23,017 nucleotides of DNA, taken from the NCBI GenBank assembly GCA_946631075.1, contig CAMOZS010000005.1:1-23017 (forward strand). The letters run 5' to 3'. Source of the stretch: an uncultured Bacillota bacterium (GTDB taxonomy: Bacteria > Bacillota > Clostridia > Peptostreptococcales > Anaerovoracaceae). Positions within the stretch are counted from its first letter, which is position 1. The number at the start of each line of letters is the position of its first letter. The notes under the pieces were generated by a model. The model saw only the letters and a list, made by a program, of their open reading frames with translations, was not told the DNA's origin and searched no databases. Below are positions 18,401 to 23,017 of the stretch, piece after piece. A program made the position numbers and the translations under genes.

Positions 18401-19900
18401 GAACAGTACGACGGAATGATCACCGACTTTGTCAATAAGGAAAAGTCGATCGACACATCGGCAGTCACAGATGATATCCAGATGCCGACTCCGTCCGATC
18501 TGGAGAAGACGGACATCATGCAGGATCGTGACAACGAGAAGGTCGAAATGACCAGCAGCAATGAAGATGTTCTGAGCTTCTACGGATACCACGGCTACAT
18601 CTACAGGCCGCTTCCAGGTGAGGAGGACGCCGTCGTGACCTACACGGTATCCATTATCAACCGGACCAATGGGTCGACTGTCGCGACTGCGGAGAAGACA
18701 CTGACCGTCAAAGCGTTCACACAGGAAGAACTGGATGCCGCAGCTGCTGAAATGAAGGAAGTCGCCACAAGCGATGTCTATCTGGCAGGGCTGCTGGAGG
18801 GTACGGCCAATACGAAGGACGGTGTCACTGAGAACCTGAACACTTACAAGGAGATCTGGAAGACGGAAGACGGCTACAAGTACGTGAAGGGCAAGGACGC
18901 TGACTTCAGCTTCATCGCCCTGGATGAACTTCCGGGATACGATCCAATGGGAAGCCAGAAATGGTGGACTCTGCGTTCCAGCAACACCAATGTGATCACA
19001 GATGAGAACCTGCTGGTAACCAGACCGGAGGAAAAGGACGTGGAAGTCACCATCGACAGCGTCATGTCCTATGTCAAGTACGCTAACTACTGGGCCAAGT
19101 TCGGCGCAGGCGAGGGAGCGACCGAGGAGAGCAAGGCCAGGTATGCTGCCTTCGAGCAGTTCTACAAGCAGCCGGTCAGCGCCACACTCACTGTCACCGG
19201 GGTCCATATCCACACCATGGTCCACTATGAGGCCAGGGAGGCAACAGAGACCGAGGACGGCAACATCGAATACTGGCTCTGCACCGGATGCGGCAAATAC
19301 TTCACTGACGAAGCAGGGACCAATGAGGTCAGCCAGGCGGATGTAGTCATTCCGAAGACAGGCACAGATGAACCGGCGCCGGCAGCAGTCGGAACGAAGC
19401 TGAAGGCTGCCGCGGGAACCTTTACCGTGACCTCCGCGGATCCGGCGGCCCCGGCCGTTGCCCTGACCAGGGGAGCTGCAAAGGCTGCAGTATCCGTGCC
19501 GGCAACGATCACGGCAGACGGAGTCAAGTATACGGTAACGGAGATCGCACCGAAGGCTTTCTACAAAAACAAGAAGCTGAAGAAGGTCACCGTCGGATCC
19601 AATATCCGGACCATCGGAGCCCAGGCCTTCAGCAAGTGCTCCAAGCTGAAATCCGTGACCATCGGCAAGAACGTTAAGAAGATCGGAGCGAAGAATTTCG
19701 CCGGATCGAAGAAGCTCAAGGTCCTGACCGTGAAGTCGACCAAACTGACCAAAAAGGGCGTGAAGAATTCCCTGAAGGGTTCCAGGATCAAGACAGTCAA
19801 GGTCAAGGTCGGAGCAAAGAAACTCAACAAAAAGTATGTGAAGAAATATAAGAAGTATTTCACGAAGAAGAATTGCGGCAGGAAGGTTAAAGTGAAATGA
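12392..19900 (+). CDS. Giant secreted modular surface protein (GLUG, PEGA, Ig-like, C-terminal LRR)
   Basis: This is a 2502-aa exported protein. Order: signal peptide (1-30); GLUG/beta-helix region with repeated VGGIVG and NCYSTG motifs (31-331); a PEGA-like domain (~338-402); a bacterial Ig-like domain (~404-480); three tandem units, each a beta-sandwich plus two PEGA-like domains (481-755, 756-1044, 1045-1318); a second GLUG region (~1319-1628); several atrophied-Ig/helix segments (~1629-2269); a small Cys domain with CTGCGKYF (Cys2297, Cys2300); and a basic BspA-like LRR cap (~2385-2502) ending GRKVKVK. No LPXTG or SLH is seen. The start has AAAGGAG at 12377-12383 and lies 21 nt after the previous stop, so it shares riboswitch 1. 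The mix is typical of adhesins and carbohydrate-facing exoproteins of gut Clostridia; no catalytic domain is recognised. The function is unknown. Confidence 0.9.
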   Translation: MRRRRFMTWILTMVMALAVFGVSASVVFGADLAGSGTEDNPYLITSAEDFASMQEGESGIGKYYQLDGDITISQPFSGDFQGIFDGDGHTVTLAIESAATYQGMFGSLKSGAVVTDVITDGSVVVTGGKSYTGAIAASANGFENGVTIEYCRNNASLSGYKAVGGIVGSATNGVTITECVNSGAITGENMQVGGIVGNAASGVTAITDCYNTGVITGFNQVGGIIGQATKSSAYDSMTNCYSTGTCSLTTTNTGVGSLAGNKSNNGTITNSYGLDTAAASLVGGATSVTGAAMKTADEMKAADFAAALGEAFAADSKAINSGYPILAWEDIDDSGAKATVAFDVTPEDAVIKVGKKAVTDGMIDLGAGSYQYTISCEGYKTVTGTFEVTEAQAENEDVIELDPISLPSLESISASITRTEYETGDELEGLTVTAKYSDDSEEEVTGYTTDFDSSQAAENKTVTVSYQGKTATFQVTITQKASVLDGLAGKVDVTLVDGAYGFEEELDKGWLVTNNQGKSNSTAKMTMTAKVSGMLTFQYKVGSETNYDKFSLKKGSETLINNVSGTIDWTDQKVLLAEGDTLTFTYSKDSSGDRNDDSVWIRNLAVAPAYTIDLQLTPENASVVLKDSSNNEVGGNKGKYTVVDGTYTYAASAFGYEEKTGTITVDGADVTETVQLTALPRQEVTFDVTLPEGLDADKTAVEVKSGDTVIEAEESGKYSLPAGDYSYTVSHPNCDQQTGTFTVADQAQQISVELVRKLVFSDFFDGVDGITATDDDSYPFTPVKDEDNGNYLKPSNIRSGYSSTTSAIRLEITKPVELSFKYLANLYVPSYSYSTNNYLIVKNGSEEILAVKDQKVADWTDFTAKAAAGDVITIEYKCYSYATSADQYNVQFKDFQTRPVHKLTFTGYEPGSQIVLKQGDEVITRTGEDYYLTDGTYDYEISKLGYSTATGSVTINGEDVTEAVSMEMTERHTVTFNVTTNDGASIEPQIKVMHEEEEMPASADGSYSLADAAYTYVVSAEGYDSREGAFGVDGENKTVSVELNRTLTVDDFISSELASASNDKNYPYKGVYSDEGNYLQSTNNGNYQFASITIEFSADASLAFDYWTRVGTSTSYGMTISNGSTKLEQINGENDWTGYRTDVSAGDTITIKYSRQYNEDTSNCIRLKNFVITPLYAVNFDLPEGAKVEVFKDGAPVTAKAAGQYKLPSGSYDYTVSQFGYEDKTGTVTVEGAEQTITVAQSDMTALETAKIRFAADPEDAQVTVTHADAGTMTADEDGGYQLPQGETFSYKVEKANYIPQDGTFTVTGDATIEVKMVWAGEAWDGETKTQPEKGTGTAEDPYIIASGENLAWLCDQVNSGSADLSASLSDNINLNGKSWAGIGTYSSQYAGTLDGQGHTISGLSGSVGLVSRMAAGGTVKDLTVIGQVSGDMNVGGIVSYCYGTVENCLYGGTVENSNSYSTGGIVGALQKGGRIIGCVNTADITNTFANYASDIYTGGIAGYSYGEIRNCYSTGDVTTDTSRTNKCIGGFAGRIYADGTVKNCYSTGTVSGPQAGTYNFAGDVRGTITNCYVLDTAGANATAGVEQMTAGQMAADDFVVSLNAFAFNKDAEGINAGFPVLKWQGGTEVDDPDLEKVAAAREALKLQAQKDDDVIDLTAEGDIYNIKPGQIDKLLLPAAGEEETAITWTAEPAGWIDTEAGTVTAPESGKQAAELTARITKGNAEGTKTFKLSLWSEQEAEKETLAQMAAKLQDTAMTASQIAHPEEGNVSDVVKRTLEKAGFDTEGLNVTFVGVDGDNKYIAENGDITYYKGETSGLNYAVYNRSIKVKLSRDGVETDPFILKQILISWDKAYVQGLLDDWNASLTWDSIKGDLENEAEVSATEDGTVYTVSGNVKGELKLPANIGSAEVTWSVVEGGQCAEIGKVDFDSDYNRFYPVTITGIESADTAVKLQATLTYNKLNDEDKAEGVDPVTADSIYVLNVARDDNPGIDKEAAQKALDEQYDGMITDFVNKEKSIDTSAVTDDIQMPTPSDLEKTDIMQDRDNEKVEMTSSNEDVLSFYGYHGYIYRPLPGEEDAVVTYTVSIINRTNGSTVATAEKTLTVKAFTQEELDAAAAEMKEVATSDVYLAGLLEGTANTKDGVTENLNTYKEIWKTEDGYKYVKGKDADFSFIALDELPGYDPMGSQKWWTLRSSNTNVITDENLLVTRPEEKDVEVTIDSVMSYVKYANYWAKFGAGEGATEESKARYAAFEQFYKQPVSATLTVTGVHIHTMVHYEAREATETEDGNIEYWLCTGCGKYFTDEAGTNEVSQADVVIPKTGTDEPAPAAVGTKLKAAAGTFTVTSADPAAPAVALTRGAAKAAVSVPATITADGVKYTVTEIAPKAFYKNKKLKKVTVGSNIRTIGAQAFSKCSKLKSVTIGKNVKKIGAKNFAGSKKLKVLTVKSTKLTKKGVKNSLKGSRIKTVKVKVGAKKLNKKYVKKYKKYFTKKNCGRKVKVK
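13832..16345 (+). repeat. Three tandem protein-level modules (beta-sandwich + 2 PEGA-like)
   Basis: Units start at 13832, 14657 and 15524 and are 275-289 codons long. Each begins with a ~130-residue sandwich containing an aromatic/Ser strand, a DWT or DWTGY motif, a GDTITxxYS or GDVITxEYK strand and a final W/F-x-x-F/L strand. Two PEGA-like domains follow, with G-x-Y-x-L-x-x-G-x-Y-x-Y-x-V-S and a G-Y-x-x-x-x-G-T-x-T-V ending. The copies are diverged at DNA level. Confidence 0.75.
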
Positions 19901-22143
19901 GTACTTTACTCAAAAGAGTATTCCTGACAATGATCTGCACAGCGCTGGCGTTTATCGCCGGCGCTGTGCATGCCCATTTTTGGGAACCGGCTGACGCGGC
20001 GGTCAGGGCCGGGCAGGCAGCGGAAGAGCAGGTTCAGACGGCTGACGGCCAGTTGATCGTGGTCTACAGGGGCCAGGATGAGAAGGCAGGATCGGATGTC
20101 CCGGCTGACGCTCAGGCCGCGGCTGACCAGACTTTGCATCTGGTATCCGGCGAAGCCGCCCCGGACGCGGTCGAACCCATTGCCGATGAAACGGCAGGGG
20201 AAGGCCCGTCGGTACTGATCAGCGCCGGCAGCGGTGAGGAGGCAGAGGCCGTCCAGACTTTGCTGCAGGAGCAGGAGGAGGTCGCTTATGTCCAGCCCAA
20301 CTTCCGCTACCATCTGATGGACGAGATCCCTTCGGAAGGAGAGGTCGATACCTACCGGGATCAGCAGTACTGCCTGCAGCCCTGGGATCCCACCTTTAAG
20401 AAAAGCTGCGGAGCTAACATTACCGGAGCATGGGAGATGATGGGCGGCATCGCGCGGACCGGTGAAAACAGGGAGCCGGTGACGATCGCGGTCCTTGACT
20501 CCGGATGCCAGACCGGTCATGAAGATCTGCGGGACGCGGTGGATCTGGACCACGCCTATAACGCGGTCACGAAAGAGCAGGGGGCGGACCGGATAGAGGA
20601 CAGTTCCGGTCACGGGACCCACGTTTGCGGGATCGCGGCGGGGACTGCGGGCAATGGCCTCGGCATCGCCGGAGTATCCGGAAACTACGCCAGGATCCTG
20701 CCTATAAATGTGTTCGTCGGCAAGTGGTCGGACACAGTCGACATGCTCACCGCCTTCAGCTATCTGGAGGATCTGATGGACAGCGGGCAGCTGGAACAGC
20801 TCCACGTGATCAATATGAGTCTGGGCGGATACGAGGGCCCGGATGAAAATGATATCGCCCTGGAGAGCTATATCGGCCGGATGCGCGCCAAGGACGTCCT
20901 GACGGTCTGCGCCGGCGGCAACGGAGATGAAGAATACGGTCTGGCTTATGAGGATAAGTACGTCTATCCCGGTGATTTCGAAGATTGTCTGTGCGTGACA
21001 TCCCTCGACAGCGACGGGACCAACAGCATCTTTTCGGATTACAGTAAGGAAAAAGACATCAGCGCTCCCGGATCCGGGATCATATCGACGATGATCGACG
21101 GGAAGGGGACGCTGGGCGAGGGCAGCGGCCGGCAGTACGGTTTCCTGTCCGGAACTTCCATGGCGTCTCCTCTTGTGGCAGGCGTGGCTGCCCTGCTCTG
21201 GGCGGACAATCCCCAGCTGACGGCGGACCAGGTGGTGGAGGCGATCACCCGGACTGCCGTGCAGGTCAATCCCGCGGTGAACAGTCACGAGGGCAAGACG
21301 GGCAGCGCCGGCGCCATCGACGCGGGAGCGGCTCTCCAATATGCCAGGGAACAGTTCGATACCAAGAGGCAGAATCTGAAGGATGCCCAGGTCCTGGCTG
21401 AGAGAGAGGAGTACGAATACGACGGATCGCAGCACCGCCCTGAGATCACAGTCAGCCTGGCGGATCAGCAGCTGACGGAGAAGGAAGACTACATCGTCAG
21501 CTATCGGGACTGTGTGGAAGCGGGAACGGCTTCCTTCACCGTGACCGGGATCGGAGATTATATCGGAGCGGTTTCCGGCAAGTATACCATCCTGCCGGCG
21601 GATCTCGCCCGGGCGGAAGTGAGCATGGACCCGCCAGACTTTGCGTATGATGGCAGCTATCATTTCCCGAAGATCACCGTCACCATGAAGGACCAGGTCC
21701 TGAAATGGGGCAGGGACTACGCGGTGACCGCCCTTGGCGACGGAAGCAGTGCCGGGGAGCAGAAGATCCGGCTGGACGGCAGGGGAAACTACGGAGGATC
21801 GCAGACGGTCAGTTACCGGATCCTGCGGGATGAGCTGGAGCCTGTCCTTTCTCCAATGACAGTGAAGGCCAGGACCCTGTCCGTTAAATATAAGTCGGTC
21901 AGGAAGAAGGCCCGGCAGTTTGCGAGGGCCAGGGCTTTCTCGGTCAGCGGGAGCAAGGGGAAGGTGACCTTCCGCAAGCTCAGCGGGAATAAGAAGATCG
22001 CCGTAGCCTCCTCGGGCCGGGTGACCGTGAAAAAGGGCCTCAAAAAAGGAACCTACAGGGTGAAGGTCCGGGTCCGGGACAGCGGAACGACCGGATTTCT
22101 GGCCAGGACCTCGGTGGTCAGCCTGAAAGTGAAAATCAAATAG
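19897..22143 (+). CDS. Secreted subtilisin-family (S8) serine protease with Ig-like and basic C-terminal domains
   Basis: This is a 748-aa exported protease. Residues 1-26 form a signal peptide (ending AVHA); ~50-140 resembles an I9-type propeptide; ~150-490 is the S8 catalytic domain with the complete triad Asp201 (VLDSG), His239 (GHGTHVCG) and Ser421 (GTSMASP), plus oxyanion Asn342 (AGGNGD). Two YDGS-type beta domains follow (507-566 and 584-642), then a Lys/Arg-rich domain (~646-748) containing VTVKKGLKKGTYRVKVRV and ending LKVKIK, a C-terminal type frequent in clostridial exoproteins. The ATG overlaps the previous stop (ATGA), so it is translationally coupled to the 2502-aa protein. Being in the same operon, it may trim or activate the two giant proteins, or digest host or dietary carriers; both are inference. 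The active-site residues are intact, so activity is likely. Confidence 0.93.
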   Translation: MSTLLKRVFLTMICTALAFIAGAVHAHFWEPADAAVRAGQAAEEQVQTADGQLIVVYRGQDEKAGSDVPADAQAAADQTLHLVSGEAAPDAVEPIADETAGEGPSVLISAGSGEEAEAVQTLLQEQEEVAYVQPNFRYHLMDEIPSEGEVDTYRDQQYCLQPWDPTFKKSCGANITGAWEMMGGIARTGENREPVTIAVLDSGCQTGHEDLRDAVDLDHAYNAVTKEQGADRIEDSSGHGTHVCGIAAGTAGNGLGIAGVSGNYARILPINVFVGKWSDTVDMLTAFSYLEDLMDSGQLEQLHVINMSLGGYEGPDENDIALESYIGRMRAKDVLTVCAGGNGDEEYGLAYEDKYVYPGDFEDCLCVTSLDSDGTNSIFSDYSKEKDISAPGSGIISTMIDGKGTLGEGSGRQYGFLSGTSMASPLVAGVAALLWADNPQLTADQVVEAITRTAVQVNPAVNSHEGKTGSAGAIDAGAALQYAREQFDTKRQNLKDAQVLAEREEYEYDGSQHRPEITVSLADQQLTEKEDYIVSYRDCVEAGTASFTVTGIGDYIGAVSGKYTILPADLARAEVSMDPPDFAYDGSYHFPKITVTMKDQVLKWGRDYAVTALGDGSSAGEQKIRLDGRGNYGGSQTVSYRILRDELEPVLSPMTVKARTLSVKYKSVRKKARQFARARAFSVSGSKGKVTFRKLSGNKKIAVASSGRVTVKKGLKKGTYRVKVRVRDSGTTGFLARTSVVSLKVKIK
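19937..19969 (+). other. Strong hairpin within the signal-peptide codons of the protease gene (possible attenuator)
   Basis: GCACAGCGCTGGCG (19937-19950) pairs with CGCCGGCGCTGTGC (19956-19969) over 14 bp with one G-U wobble and a 5-nt TTTAT loop. A short T run (ATTTTTGG, from 19977) lies 7-8 nt after the stem. It looks like a weak terminator or translational roadblock just inside the gene. It could lower protease output relative to the upstream genes, or protect the upstream message from 3' decay. It may also be a coding coincidence. Confidence 0.4.
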
Positions 22144-22163
22144 GAAATGGACCTTTTCGCCGG

Positions 22164-22192
22164 TTGTGATCTGTCAGGCGGAATGGTATAAT
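22164..22192 (+). promoter_or_regulatory. Sigma-A promoter with extended -10, upstream of riboswitch 2
   Basis: TTGTGA (22164-22169) and a perfect TATAAT (22187-22192) are 17 nt apart, and TGG directly before the -10 gives an extended -10 element (TGnTATAAT). Transcription would start near 22199, just before the riboswitch P1 stem at 22202. Confidence 0.85.
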
Positions 22193-22201
22193 TTCAAAAA
22201 A

Positions 22202-22402
22202 GGATCAAGGTTCATAGGCCCTGCTGGGGAGCGGGGTAGGAAGGGAAGCCGGTGAGAGACCGGCACTGTATCTCAGCAACCGTGTAATCCATCAGACCCG
22301 CTGCCGCGGTATGACCCACTGGAGGGATCGGTTCCTCCGGGAAGGGGCGAGCAGCGAACTGTTTCGCAGTGATGGATCAAGTCGGGAGACCTGCCTGGAT
22401 CC
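22202..22402 (+). promoter_or_regulatory. Cobalamin riboswitch 2 (divergent core)
   Basis: GGATCAAGG (22202-22210) pairs with CCTGGATCC (22394-22402) as P1 with one mismatch. CCCTGC...GCGGGG forms P2, followed by AGGAAGGGAAGCCGGTGAGAGACCGGC (P3). CACTGT and AGCAACCGTGTAA form the central core. CCACTGGAGG...CCTCCGGGAAGG is the class-I peripheral module, and GTCGGGAGACCTGCC (22381-22395) is the B12 box. Where most members read CTGT-CCC-GCAACTGT, this one has ATCTCA in place of CCC. It lies between a strong promoter and a terminator and should switch off the downstream secreted protein when cobalamin is present. Confidence 0.92.
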
Positions 22403-22487
22403 GATAAGTTTGTCTTCTGAGATAGGACGGCTGTACTCCGGCGGCTCGCGGACGATCCCGCAGGGAAAACGGCGGAGTATGCCTTAC

Positions 22488-22520
22488 AGAGCACTCGGAA
22501 GTAGTGCTTTTCTCTTTTTT
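22488..22520 (+). terminator. Intrinsic terminator, expression platform of riboswitch 2
   Basis: AGCACT (22490-22495) pairs with AGTGCT (22503-22508) around a 7-nt loop, extendable by one or two pairs, followed by TTTTCTCTTTTTT (22509-22520). A second hairpin upstream, TACTCCG (22434-22440) with CGGAGTA (22473-22479), may be part of the switching region. No competing antiterminator was resolved by eye. Confidence 0.8.
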
Positions 22521-22563
22521 GGGGAAAGCCTGTCAGTATCATTGTTGTTGTAAGGAGGAAAAA

Positions 22564-23017
22564 ATGCTAAAGGTTAGGAAGAAGAAAGGATCGAGGATCA
22601 CCGCGGTCCTGCTGGCGCTGATGATGGCGGTAGTGTTCATGCCGACCTTTGCTTTCGCCGCGGACGGCGAAGACGAAGGTGAGGGAACTGCGGCAGATCC
22701 GATCAAGGTCTTCATGACAGTCAGCGATCAGGGAGTGATCGCCAAGACCAATGACGGTGACGCCATGGCCTGGAAAGAAGTTACGGTTACGGACCTGGAT
22801 AAGAGCGGCGACTTCACTTATGATGAGGCGCTGAAAGCAGCCCATGAAGCCTATAACAGCGCGGATGGGTATGTGGCAAACGGAATGGTTTCGAAACTCT
22901 GGGGAAAAGAGACTACAAACACATTGTTTTATATCAATGGGGCAGGACTGCCAAACGGAGTTACTGCTGATAAGGTACAAAAGGATGACTATCTGCTGGC
23001 ATCGATCAATGCGGACA
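22564..23017 (+). CDS. Secreted protein with DUF4430-like N-terminal domain, 3'-truncated by window edge
   Basis: The frame is open from ATG 22564 to the window end (151 codons visible). AAGGAGG lies just upstream at 22552-22558. Residues 1-32 are a signal peptide (basic MLKVRKKKGSR, hydrophobic core, ending AFAA), followed by an acidic linker. From ~46 on there is a domain with KVFMTVSDQG, an acidic DLDKSGDFTYDEALKAAHEAY segment, KLWG, and a LFYINGAGLPNGVTADKVQKDDYLLASIN ending. This YxxNG...V..GDYL pattern resembles the DUF4430/transcobalamin C-terminal family and its relatives in large clostridial surface proteins. Control by its own cobalamin riboswitch fits a corrinoid-linked role. The rest of the protein and any anchor lie outside the window. 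Export is clear; the family assignment is moderate. Confidence 0.8.
   Translation, partial: MLKVRKKKGSRITAVLLALMMAVVFMPTFAFAADGEDEGEGTAADPIKVFMTVSDQGVIAKTNDGDAMAWKEVTVTDLDKSGDFTYDEALKAAHEAYNSADGYVANGMVSKLWGKETTNTLFYINGAGLPNGVTADKVQKDDYLLASINAD

Noticed and set aside
11800..19900. Sortase (LPXTG) or SLH anchoring of the giant proteins
   Set aside because: No LPXTG-hydrophobic-basic tail and no SLH repeats are present at either C-terminus.
19906..21663. Long minus-strand open frame (585 codons) opposite the protease
   Set aside because: The sense strand encodes an intact subtilase with all catalytic motifs, and the antisense product has no recognisable features.
22150..22185. Intrinsic terminator directly after the protease gene
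   Set aside because: Only a short imperfect TTCGCC/GGCGGA pairing is visible, with no T run. Read-through into riboswitch 2 remains possible.

Overview
The window looks like a chromosomal piece of an anaerobic, fairly GC-rich member of the Bacillota, class Clostridia (Lachnospiraceae/Eubacteriales-like). The reasons are strong AGGAGG-type ribosome binding sites, sigma-A-type promoters, a cytoplasmic CbiK-type chelatase with a CobA-HemD fusion, very large BspA-like/GLUG surface proteins, and lysine-rich C-terminal domains typical of clostridial exoproteins. All supported genes lie on the + strand. The genus cannot be named from the sequence.

Region 1 (1-6325) is a tightly packed tetrapyrrole cluster. 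It holds the 3' end of an ABC-2 permease, cbiK, a membrane-anchored protein with two NEAT-like beta-sandwich domains, a short precorrin-2 dehydrogenase, hemC, a cobA-hemD fusion and a bioY-type ECF S component. HemC, HemD, CobA, the dehydrogenase and CbiK together would carry porphobilinogen to metallated sirohydrochlorin, the branch point to siroheme and anaerobic cobalamin. HemB, the glutamate-to-ALA steps and the later cbi genes are not in the window.

Region 2 (6300-22143) starts with a near-consensus promoter in the end of bioY. It is followed by a class-I-like cobalamin riboswitch and a strong intrinsic terminator. Three exported proteins follow: a 1897-aa BspA-type LRR protein that also carries a DUF4430 (transcobalamin C-terminal-like) domain, a 2502-aa GLUG/PEGA/Ig-like modular protein, and a subtilisin-family protease. 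The spacing is 21 nt between the first two, then a 4-nt overlap, so they form one operon predicted to be off when cobalamin is plentiful.

Region 3 (22144-23017) has an extended -10 promoter, a second and somewhat divergent cobalamin riboswitch, a terminator, and the start of another secreted protein. That protein's visible N-terminal part looks like a DUF4430 relative; it runs off the end of the window.

Taken together, the window suggests a cobalamin-repressed cell-surface system, possibly for capturing corrinoids or processing their carriers, beside the genes for early corrin synthesis and a putative haem or tetrapyrrole surface binder. Operon structure and riboswitch control are directly supported by the sequence. 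The corrinoid-capture role is inference.
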